Origin: Limnoperna fortunei
Lineage: Eukaryota > Mollusca > Bivalvia > Mytilida > Modiolidae
Reading direction: 5' to 3'
Assembly (NCBI GenBank): GCA_944474755.1
Contig: OX104115.1
Coordinates: 65,454,605-65,518,604, forward strand
Length of the DNA: 64,000 nt
The notes beneath the pieces were generated by a model that was given only the letters and a program-made list of their open reading frames with translations, made no database searches and was not told the origin of the DNA. Of this stretch, positions 47,830-59,900 are shown in pieces (position 1 is the stretch's first letter; each line of letters begins with the position of its first letter). Position numbers and translations under genes: made by a program.

Positions 47830-50800
47830 ATAGTCTTTAATATCATTGGTTGCAGTATTACGATAATAATGAAGCTATATTCATATTTGTATTTGTTTTT
47901 GTTTTATAGGCAATCGTGTTTTTGCCTAGCATTATCTTATTATGATTCACTTAAGTGATTAATATTATAATGTTTGTGGAAATTGTTTGAAGTTCTATTC
48001 CCGTATAACGTGTAATGCTGCGACTTTTGAACAGCATACACCAACTAAATCTATTATTACCAAAATGGTTTACAATTTCTTAAGTATGACATTCCAATTC
48101 CAAAACATATCTAACCCCTGCATCAAAATATGTTCTAAACGACAATCACACATTAACGATTTACTGTAATGTTACATTATATTAAAATATGTGTTTTTAT
48201 CACTGAGGTCAAATAGATTGCTCATGTTTATTGGTAATAATGTTCTACGGGCTAACAAGAACATATGTTTTGCTACAGATATTCTGTGGTCTTATTCAAA
48301 TTAAAATGGCTGTAGTCTATTCGATGTTTGGTATCATAACAAAATAAGCCAATACTACAATGAGCTTATTCGCAATATGAACGATTGAAAATTCTGCACG
48401 AAAAAATTATATCAAATATAAATAGGTTTTAATATGAATAGGTCAAAAATCTAATTATATTTAGTTCAGTCGGCTTGTTATGTTGTCCGGTATGAAACTG
48501 TAAGAAATCATTTCAGATTATGTGGGAGAATAATGTTTTTTGAACGAATAACAACTGATGAGTTCCAATAAGCAGCGAGCATCGTTTATAGAAACAATAT
48601 TTATTGAAATGTATAGCTGTAATTGTTACTGAAAATAGATATAACATGTAAAAATCTATTAGACGATATTTAGAATACGTACATGTATATTACTAAAATT
48701 GAATTGTGTGTTTTCGAAAAGAATTTCAATGTTAATACAATATGTACTTTTCGTTTTTACTAATTTAGAACATTTGTTAATACCATTGTACCTAGTTTGT
48801 AGAACTCGGTGCTAACGCCCAACATATGTCAAACAACTTTGTCGATGAAATTCCTGTCCTGTGTAAACTCGAAAAACAACCTGGGTGTTTTGTGCACCAG
48901 TGATTAATGTTTAATGACCTAACCTTTACCGAATGTCACCGAGACCATTGTTCGTTTGATATTTTGGTCTTATATTGCAACTTATAACTAAACATGTCAA
49001 CAGCCTGTTAAGTTCTAACATGCTTCTACATGCTAGACTTGTATCCGTGCCTGAGTCAGTTCCCTGATTTTGCCTTGTAGAGACAGTAGCCAAACAAAAA
49101 TGGAAACGTATGTTATTAACGAAATATTTAATGCAAAGAGAGTGAAGCATGATACTTGTTTTAACAATCGAATAAACGATTTATTACACTTTAAAATGTA
49201 TATGTTAATTTTTGCTGTTCTATTGACTACCCTGTTACATTGTACTGGTCCTGTTTTCGGTTGTATAATATAACACCCATAACCTAAGGTCAACTCTAGT
49301 TCGTCGCTTGAGAAGCTATGAAACCTTTTTTAGAAATCTTGGACATTGACACCCTTCTAAGAACCCTGCTGAATAACAGTATGTGTGAAGTGGTTACCTG
49401 TAAAGTTGAATAAATACATATTCTAGCATTACAATCATTTTGCTTTGTAAACTGACCATTTAAAAGTTTTACCGATCCCATTTAGATCCCTTTCATTTCA
49501 GTTACCCCTGAAGTTACTTTCGTAAGGTAGGTGAAAATGACTGTGGATAATCCAATTAATGAAGTAAATCGTATTGTAAAACTTAGTCCAATAGATGAAA
49601 TGAAGGATTTTATGTTTTCGTTGTGAAGGTTATTCGTTAGAATGGTAAGTATTTGATCAAAGTAAGAGCAAAATCGAAATTAAAAAATTCCCTCTTATTG
49701 ATTCAGTTCTTTATATCACAATGAAGTTGAAAAGTAAACAAGGCAATACAAATATTATGTGTATACACATGGAATTGATAGATAACAGAACTATATTATC
49801 GTATTTATTTATCATGCGGTAAAGACTGGACTTTGTTTGTTGTTGCGTATGTTCTAAATATATATAACAATAAATACCTGTTGTACTTTGATTCAAAAGG
49901 CAATGACGTGACTCCGTTCTGAAGTTTGAAGTTATAACAAATTAAACAAACGGTGTACTTTGAATAAAACGCCAATATCGGGCTAAAGGTCCTATTCACT
50001 CTGTTCTATATGGCCTAAGATAGAACGGTGGTACTTATATTGACATAGCCAATCTACAAACATTGACCAAGTAATTTATACATATATATATATATATCCG
50101 CGTCGCCTCTTGTAACGCAACACTGAGCCTACTCTTTTCTGAAGTCAAACAAAGGTGTACTTGTGCATGGAGCGTGGTATTCTCCAATCACGTCACCAAC
50201 TTTTCTTTGCGGATTAGCTGGCCTAGCTGGCCGCATAATGGTATAACAGCCCCACCTCAACGAGAGGATATCCCTATCCGCTACATAAGTCCAGAACTGA
50301 GAACCCTCTCAGTATAGCCACAGGCTACGTTTTTAAGATAAGTGTCAAGACATCGTCTGCGGCTTTCAAAGAAGATATAGTACCAGAAACAACATAAAAG
50401 TTCTTCCGCTGTTGGGACGTTTTGTTCTTTTGTTACCAGACAATTAAAGGAGAATAATTATTGTTTCAATAGTAAAATATAAAATTATAAGTTTTATTTT
50501 TTTGTGTGTATGCATCTATGTGAAACGATTGTGGACACTCAAGCTCGTTTTGCAGACGTTTTATACTAAGCGTGGTATATTCCATAGAGTATAGAAGTTG
50601 TAGAATATGAATTGGTTTTGTAAGATGGTGTTTATATGTTAAAAAATACAGTTCAATACATTTAAAAATGTCAATGAAATCACAAATACACGTGTAAGCT
50701 CTAATGGCAACTAGGAGCGTCAAATTTGAAATGTTTGGTATTCATCGACAGCTCATCACTAAATTGTCAACAGGTTGCGTGTTAGAGCCTAACTACATAG

Positions 50801-51455
50801 GCGTGTTGTCTCTAATCTTTTCTGACACGGATGTTCAGTTTTCCTGCCAAATGTTTAGGGTACTTTCAGGCTACTTTTCTCAATAAAGAATGCATGTAAA
50901 AATTTCTCATAAGGCTGTAAGCCCATTGAAACAAACACAAACAAACTGACGTGAATTACTTCTTGCTTATTTTAATTAAAATATCCATTAAAATGGAATA
51001 GTTAAGTAAATGTTTTTCTGTTAAAAATTTTACTTTTTTTGGTGTGTTATCATATTTCTTAGCAAACGGATTCAATGTGACAAGCTGATTCGTATGTTAT
51101 TGATGTAACAAATGCATAAAATTCCTGAAAAAAGTTTAGTCATTTTTGTGCGCTCTTCTGGTTAATTAAGCATTTATTTTTTTAGCAATTCTGCGAAAAT
51201 GTATATTTTATTCATTACAGTTTGTTCAAGAGTATGATGTTAGACAACGGAAATAACACTATGGTAAATCGTTAAGTAAACAAGCCTATCGAAGCATGTT
51301 ATCTTTCATGTGAGATAAATGTGTTGACGTCGCTATCGATAGACACAACACTGCATATAGATAAATTTAAAACATCCGAACAAAACAATGGATAAAATAA
51401 TGACTTCTTGCTTAATATTCTAAAATGTTATAGTGATTTCTCTTTCTTGTTCTTA
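47830..51455. other. Spacer between loci
   Basis: AT-rich; one diverged SINE at 50.7 kb and a GC-richer stretch at 50.1-50.35 kb with a possible tRNA-like fragment. No ORF with coding character. Confidence 0.4.
50700..50915 (+). mobile_element. Old, diverged SINE copy
   Basis: B-box-like GCGTGTTAGAGCC, then CAGTTTTCCTGCC and GGTACTTTCAGGCTACTTTT with CTCAATAAAGA, the family body in mutated form. The tail is poorly preserved. Confidence 0.45.
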
Positions 51456-51456
51456 G

Positions 51457-51501
51457 TCATTTTGTGCATATGACATCAGGATATTGGCGGCTTTAGTTGA
51501 G
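51457..51501 (+). other. Possible non-coding first exon of the B-box/RRM gene
   Basis: Preceded by a strong polypyrimidine tract ending ttcttag and followed by GAG/gtaagt, a near-perfect donor. A strong acceptor (ctttcctgttgtag) at 52984 could receive it upstream of ATG 53112. The 45 nt are also open in one frame (SFCAYDIRILAALVE) but run into a stop after the next exon start. Confidence 0.25.
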
Positions 51502-53111
51502 GTAAGTGTAGCACGATTTCCAGTCTTTAAAGTAACACCTGTTTTGTTGTTACGTAACTAATATAAAATAACATTTATCATAACGCTGTTCTACTTTGCT
51601 TGTTTTATGGTGTTTTGGACGGAATCGATTTTCTATCATTGTTATGTAAACCATTTAGATGTTAATTAATGTGCCTCTTTGGTAATGTTAATGTGTTTGT
51701 CTAAATATGGAAATATGAAAGCTGATCTCCACCTTCGCTCATTACATTTGTGAAAAAAGTTTGGATGCTGTGAATCATAAAAAATATTGTCTTTAGAGAT
51801 GCGTTCTATAACGTTACATTGGTTATGCGTTAGCATCATTGTGGACTGCCTGACATAGGCCCCAATGTATCATCGCGAAAAGCTGTGTTGACGCCGCTGA
51901 CTGATTGTTGACTGGTTACGTCGTTGAAAATCTCAAATTATAAAACAAAGATAATTGATTTGCAACCGGTGGCATTGATCGTTATGTTACTCAGGTAAAA
52001 CCTCCAACAAGTTTCCAATGCGTTTGCCATTAAACTGTAACTTAAATAATATACCTTATATATCTGAAAAGTTGAATTAATATAAACCAGAACAATAACG
52101 AAGACGTGAACTTATTAGTGAGAGCGGTATTCTTAAAATACTAAGACTACAACATATATAGGCACTTGCATTAAAAAATCCATAGACAGAAGTACGGTGA
52201 CATATACCGCTACTAGAGTCGAAATTAGAGATTTAATGCAATCGTGGTAGTCATCGATTTCTTTCTCAGACTTTTAGCTGGTGCTACAAGTATTTATCTA
52301 ATATAATTTAATTGGCAAATGCGATGTAATGTAGAAAAATATACGTGTCGTTAATAAGACCGATTTTGCCCTACGACTTCTTCATACGGCTCAATCAAAA
52401 TGAATTCGTAACCGAAACATTAAAAAGGGTATCCTGGGTGTAAAACGTATTTTTCTTTCGGGTCCTAATTTACATTTAACATTAATAATATTAAAGCAAT
52501 AGGTAATATTTGTTTTACATAAGAAAAATACCAAATGTTTTAACACCATACAAAAGTCTTTATAAAATTTACATTATTGTATGAGCAATGCACCATACCC
52601 TGGTGATGTCGAAAGAAGTTAGAGTCATCAAGTACATTAGTAGATGTCGTATCGCTGGATCTCACGTCTTTAAAATATGACGGCATATATTTATTACTGG
52701 CTGAAAGTTCAGGATTGACGTTTCAGCACATTAACACAGATTATGTTATGCGCAGCAGGTTGACAAAAGAAAACATAGATCGGCAACAAACAAATACATG
52801 TTTTAAGTAGAATCTGATTCAAATAGTCTAATATCACAAAGGTCCATCAGTAAACACATTTTGAGCTAACGTTAGCCGGACAATGCCTAAACACGTATGT
52901 GCGATTTAGATTTCTTGTAACAGCAAAAATATATAAATACATTTTGAATATTTACTAATATGTACCTCTGCTTTCCTGTTGTAGGTGGTTTGTATACTTG
53001 TAGACGCTCATGACGAGTGATAATATTGCCTCCTTTTTCGATTCAGTTAAATAATGACAGACGTTAGAACATTTGTTAAACAATCAGCATAATTGTGGTA
53101 ATATTTGGAAC

Positions 53112-53905
53112 ATGGCGCAAATATCATCAATGAAATGCAATTTATGTTCTGTTAACCACGGATCAGTATTTTGTTACGAGTGTAAACATGCTCTTTGCAG
53201 CCCGTGCAGACAATTACATGACAAAATACCATTAACTAAAAAACACAAAGTTATACAATTAAATAAAGTTGATCGTTTAGTTTTTCAGTCTGAATTAGCT
53301 TGTGAAACCCATTGTGAATTATTCTCGCTTTCTTGCACAAAGTGTAATTGTTTAATATGCAGTTCGTGTGTAGTTTCACCACACAAAGGACATTTATTTT
53401 CTGCAATCGATGAAGTTGTCGGAAACGCAAGACAAAGCGCAAAGGAGTTTATTGCTCAAACGAAATCAAAAATTACTGATCTTAAAAATACTGCAAATAA
53501 GATGAAAATTGAAGAATCTAAAATAATCGAAACAAATGCAAACGAAGCCAAATTACAAATAAACAACATGGCTGATGTCCTGCATGAGATTGTTGACGCT
53601 GTGAAGAATATTCGAATAGCTGAGGTCACAGACTTTGTAAATATACTTAGAAATCAATTGGATAACAATATCAAAAGTGTGCAGAATCTAAGCGATGAAT
53701 ACCAAAATGTTTGCAGTAAATTTGAAAACATGTTAAAAGAAGCTCACGATGTCACATTCTTTTGGTCATATTTAACAAATAAACATTTAATGGACACCTT
53801 AGAAGATAATATGAATTTTACTAACCTTGATACGTTTCCTGTTTTTGATCCACAAACATTCGTTAAAGATTTATTTTCGCGAATAGAAGAAATGTACCAC
53901 AGAAG
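53112..53905 (+). CDS. Double B-box exon of the B-box/RRM gene
   Basis: B-box 1: C9, C12, C21, C24, C29, C32, H36, H45. B-box 2: C64, H67, C75, C78, C83, C86, H91, H94. The rest is a Lys/Glu/Asn-rich helical segment to residue 264. The frame is open from 53073, but MAQISSMKC matches the start chosen for the 33-kb paralogue. It ends AG/gtgagt in phase 2. All zinc ligands are present and the exon is intact. Confidence 0.87.
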
Positions 53906-56900
53906 GTGAGTTTATAATTATTGAAAGGAATACTTTGTGTTAACTTTATGTCACACCATGCTTATTAAAAATTTTGACCTTACTTTAGTCAGATATTTGC
54001 TTTTAATTGATATATGTATTGCTTTCAAATGTTTTACACAAGTGTCATGCCATATAGTTTGATTAGTAAACAGTAAATTGGTTTTGTTTGGCATGCAGTT
54101 GATGCGCAAAATTCCAGTGTGATCCACCAACAATTGTAGCTGATTATAAACATATCCTCTTGGTTTTGGATCTAGCAATTTTGTACTAATCGATACTTGT
54201 GACGGCCGTAAAACATTAAGATGTTCTTAAGTTTCATTTCACAACTACACCAGTTGCATTATTAAACACTTGTCTAAACAAGCATGAACGTGCTGTATCA
54301 ACTGGAACAAAAAAATGTGGCCATGAGTAGCTGGTATATTTTAGGTTGAAATATTTTTGGGCTTGCTTGAAAACGTAATTTAGTTGTCGATATAAGACTT
54401 TGAACTGTTCAGTCTTACATCTAAACCCAAACATCAGCATCAAGATGATTTTGGGGTTTATCAGTTTCATACGGTCACATGAGCTGTAAGACCAATTAAA
54501 CTGACAGTCCAATTATAGTTTTTGCTCGTGATCAATACCAGATGACTGTAAAACAGTCTTTCAAATTGTCAAACATTTCAATGAGATCGTGGTCATTTTA
54601 GACTTACAGATGTTTATGGCGTTTACTTGGTTATTAAGTTATCATGTTGTTTGATGATAGCATATACGTGTTAGACAGTTTCCAATTTTCATCCTTTTAA
54701 TTTTTTAAGAGTAAATCAACTTTAACAAATCCATTATTTCTATGTGTTCAGCCTAAATTATATTTTTTGTAATTAGCTGCAGACTAGCCTTAAATATGAT
54801 AGTTTCCACATGAAACATGTTTCTGACAATGTGCCAGTCTGCTGGTACTCTTTATAAAACATTAGTAGCGCGGAACATTGTCATAAACTGGTTTTGTTTT
54901 GGAAACTTGTTATTTTATTTTGTTAGAAATTAAAAGAACAAAGAACATAATATAATTTAAAGCCTTTAAAGATTTCTTACAATAGAATACAAAAAGATCG
55001 GGTTCTGCTGTCCACGAGTGCCTGTGCTATCTTGCACATTTCGCAGCAATTAGATAAGTTCGTATTTTATTAGAAATTTGTTATTATCACCAGTAAAAGT
55101 TATATTTGGACTGACAGTTTAATTGGTCATACAGCTCGTGTTACCAAACGATACTGGTAAGCCCCAACATCATTTTGAGTCCGATTTTTTGGGTATGGAT
55201 GTTAGACTGTTTGAAGAAATGAAACGAAATGATTGGAGCAATTTCGAATGATATATAGGGCTCTGTCATTGTTTCAGTTATCATTGTTATGCTAACGACT
55301 CACAAGTGTACATGATAATAAAACCACGTGACGACTAAAACAATTGTCAGTCGTAAAGTCTTGTAATTATCTTCAGTGCAAAATTGGGTGAATCCGACGT
55401 TAAATTTCTACATAGGCTTGCAAAATACTTTTAAATTCATCAGTTACTTCTAGACTTAATTTCGGAAACGGTCTACTTTTGGTATCAACAACTTTTCTGT
55501 AGACATTTTACAAAGAGTCTAGAATAGTAATGTATGAATTGTAATTAAAACCAAAAGTGCGATCACATAACACCTTTACTTTCTAATCTCTTCTGGCTGC
55601 CCGTTGAATTTCAGAACTAAGATCAAAATGTGTGTATTAACTGACCTGTTGATACATAAATAGGCACCTAAGTATCTACAAAAGACTGATAACCATCTAA
55701 TAAGCAGCCCATACGTTACGTTCAGACGGAAGCCTTACATTGGGTGCATACCAAAAACCTAGGGTAAAAATACGTGAGCAATGCTCATCAATGATACCCC
55801 CCGCTTCACAATTACTTTAAAAATTCAGGTTTTCTTAATTATGAACTTGAAACTATATCTAGTAAAAACGTGAAGGCGGAGTTGCAGATAAAACATGTAA
55901 CCCTCCACCATCCCTTAAAGAATGGCATCCATTATGTCAATGACAAAGCCCATGTTTTTCTATGGGAAACCTCCAATAATATTCTGATCAAAATGTTTAA
56001 TATCCAGTGCACAATGGCAATATGTGACCAAGATTCTGTTGAAGTTTCAACAAATCCCATACAGTGGTGTAGGAGGAGTTGCAAATAAAAGATGGGTATC
56101 CCCTTGTCCATAACAAAGTCCATGTTTTTCTATGGGAAAACACAAATTTCATTCCGATCAAAATGTAAAATATCTCCTGCACAATGGCACTATGTGACAT
56201 GGATTCTTTGTAAGTTTCATCAAATTTCATTCAGTGGTGTAGGAGGAGTTGCACATAAGAGATGGGTATCCCCTTATGTCAATGACAGTCCATGTTTTTT
56301 TAAAGGAAACCCCAAATATCATTCAGTTCAAAATGTTAAATATCTCCTTCACAATGGCGCTATGTGACATGGATTCTATGTAAGTTTCAACAAATTACAT
56401 TCAGTGGTGTAGAAAGAGTTGCAAATAAAAGATGGGTATCCCCATATGTCCATAACAAAGTCCATGTTTTTCTATGGGAAACCCCAAATATCATTCCGAT
56501 CAAAATGTAAAATATCTCCTGCACAATGGCACTATGTGACATGGATTCTGTGTAAGTTTCATCAAATTTCATTCAGTGGTGTAGGAGGAGTTGCACATAA
56601 GAGATGGGTATCCCTTTATGTCAATAACAGTCCATGTTTTTCTATAGGTAACTCCAAATATCATTCCGATCAAAATGTTAAATATCTCTTTCACAATGGC
56701 ACTATCTGACATGGATTCTATGTAAGTTTCAACAAATTACATTCAGTGGTGTAGGAGGAGTTGCACATAAGAGATGGCTTTCCCTTATGTCCATGACAAA
56801 GTCCATGTTTTTCTATGGGAAACCCCAAATATCATTCCAATCGAAATGTTTAATATCTAGTGCACAATGGCAATATGTGACAACATTCTGTGTAAGTTTC

Positions 56901-59900
56901 ATCAAATTCCATTCAGTTGTGTAGGAGGAGTCGCACATAAGAAATGGGTATCCCCTTATGTCAATGACAGTTCGTGTTTTTCTATGGGAAACCCCAAATA
57001 TCATTCCAATCAAAATGATAAATATCTCCTGCACAATGGCACTATGTGACAAGGATTCTGTGTAAGTTTCAACATATTCAATTCAGTGGTGTAGCAGGAG
57101 GTGCACATAAGAGATAGGAACCCCCTTAGGTCAATGACAAAGTCCATGTTTTTCTATAGGAAACCCCAAATTTCATTCCGATCAAAATGTCAAATATCTT
57201 ATGCACAATGGCACTATGTGACAAAGATTCTTTGTAAGTTTTATCAAATTCCATTCAGTGGTGTAGGAGAAGTTGCAATAGGACGGACGGACGGACACCA
57301 TGATCACTATATAAGACAAAAATAAGACAAGTATAATAAGACAAGAGGCAGTTCAACCTATTTTTTCTGCTAGTCTGTGGAATATTGTTATATCAGATAT
57401 TAAATTGTTGAATTGTGTAACGTTTTAAAAGCAACATATATCTATACTGTTAACAGAATGGATGATGAAAGTATCAAGACAATTCAAAGGGGAGAGCATT
57501 CTAATAAAGGTAAAATAATTTTAAATGAATAACGTGTTCTTCGTATAAAATGCTCAAACGAGTAATCACAACAAACCGTCATGATTTTTTTTAACAATAA
57601 AAAATGTCATCGAAAAAGGTAAGGCCACACATAATTAATTTCTTGTTCTTCGGACTTTAACTTTGAAAATTATCAGCGAGCGAGAAAAATTATTTTTATT
57701 AATTTTTTTTGTTGAAATTCTGATTTTATTAAGCGAATGATTTTTTAAGGCGAGCGTCATGTTTTTAATTTTTTAAACAGATTTTTTCAGGTTTTCATGG
57801 TTAAACTAATGCGAGCGAGCGATTTTTTTAATTTTGAAGAAAATAACTGGAATTTAAAAAAAAATATATTTGATATTAAACACGTGCTTGTTCTCAGTGT
57901 TTTATGACTTAATTGATTAATAAATTATATAGCAGAAAAGAATTGTCTTGAATTTTTTGTCCCTTCTGAAAAGATGCTGCCTTGGCTTTCTATCAATAGG
58001 TACAGACAGACCAACAGACAGCCCATGCCACTATTCAGTTATGTCTCCAAATCGTTTTGGCAAGGCATAATTTCAAGATTGATTAAAACGAAATAATAAA
58101 AGACTACCTTTATTAACAATAACAAACAGTAAAAATAACACATATAAAACAATAACAATTGTAGATATTTATAAAAAAACAATGCAAAAAGTCAATATTG
58201 TTATGTAAATATCTTATAATAAACATACACACATGTAAAGTTTTTTAACCTTCTAAGTTCTGAATGAATCTCCAGCTATCGGTGCACTTGGATGAAAATC
58301 GTAAAACGCGGAGAAGATTATTTTTTCTAAAGACAACTTCCGATTCTGTACGCGGGCGGAAGAAATTTTTTTTTTCTTTCTGAAATAATTTACGTGCGGG
58401 TGGTCTGACGAACAAGTAATTAATTCGGCGTGGCCTAATGGTATAACATGACTTGGTTTTGTTTATGTAACTTATTCAATAAAACTACGTTATTTAAAGA
58501 GTGTCCCGTTACAAATAAAATTGTTTGACTTGAAGCGGGCTTCAACCCATCTATGGCATGACATTGGTTGCAAAAATTCGATAGTGTCATTTAAATTGTA
58601 TTTCTCATTGTTTAATTTGTATAATGTTTTCATTTATATTGACGTCACTGGGTCAAAATTTGAAGCAATGTTTGTGATACATAAATATGCCGCCTTAGTC
58701 TTAATGTATTCAGCGCAGAATATCTTTACGTTTTTCGCCGAAATTGCAAGAATTCCAAAGTAATTCTGCGTGCTTTGGTTTAAAACGTAATCACAAATAT
58801 TGTTGAAAATTTGACCCAGTAACGTCAAAAAGTTATTGCATTTAAATATAAAATTATTGCATATAAATGAAACATTTTACCAATTGCATACAATTTATTG
58901 CATATAAATGAAATTGTAGAATTTAAATGAGAAATTATGCCAGTTGAATGAAAACTTTAGCAATTAAAAAAATTTTACCAATGTAAATGAAAATTTTTGT
59001 ATTCAAACGTAAAAATATACCATATAAATGAACAAATTCTACCGATTAAACACGAAAAATTGAATGAAATTATTGATGTTTTGCAACCTATCTCAAGCCA
59101 TATCCATCCCCTCAAATGAAGCATTTTGACAAATGCTTCGGAATCACACAATAATTAATTTGAACAACAGTTCTTGATAAAACGACGTTTGCGCAGTTTA
59201 TTACTTTCAAAGATAATATACGCTTGTGTATTTTTAAAGTAAACGTCAATTTGTTATCGTTATGGTAGCTGTTAAATTAATCAAAGAAAGTTGTAAGTGT
59301 TTTAGTAAGATGTAATAGAACAACAACATAATATTCTGCATCAATCGTAATTACCTATTATTATTAGAGGTGCACAATAGACAAGACTTGAATGTTTGGT
59401 TTGTAAAGTCTGCAATAGCATCACCTGCAAAGCCGGCATATGACGACGAATATTTATCTTGGAAAATAACAGGTGAGAAATAGAGAGGAGCGGGAACATG
59501 TAGTGACTTATTATGTCATGTAGTGACTTATTATGTCATAATTCCTTTCACTTTAAAAATAAAATTTTCATTCGAGGTCTCGTATTTGTTGTAGAACTGT
59601 AATATAAAAATGTATGTTATGTATGTAGATATGGAGTATGGTAACCACATTGTTTCTTTGTTTTAATTTAACATATTTTTATATAAAATATTACGATAAT
59701 GTTTTAGTACATATGCTCCAAGTTGAGTATTAATTTATTTTTCATGGTAATATGATTAGTGATATTAATTTCTATACGTTGCATGCTTAAAAATATATTC
59801 TATAAGCTGGGTACGTTGTAATAGCAAGCTACAATTATGTATTCCTTCGCCTCTAGGTATTGCGGTAATCTCATTGAAAGGTTGGTTTTTCAATACCAGT

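Larger units (their letters stand above)
55740..57350 (+). mobile_element. Pearl-like / Helitron-derived element with 170-bp tandem core
   Basis: It begins with a palindrome-containing leader (GTGAGCAATGCTCATCAATG), then about eight tandem monomers, then GGACGGACGGACGGAC and a short tail. Oyster 'pearl' elements and Helitron-derived INEs have the same order: unique leader, tandem core of 160-170 bp, ACGG microsatellite, short end. Non-autonomous, in intron 1 of the B-box/RRM gene. Ends are approximate. Short ORFs on both strands are translations of the monomer. Confidence 0.6.

Noticed and set aside
56092..57325. Several 60-96-codon ORFs on both strands with similar sequences
   Set aside because: They repeat every 170 bp with the tandem array and have no start context or splice links; products of the repeat.
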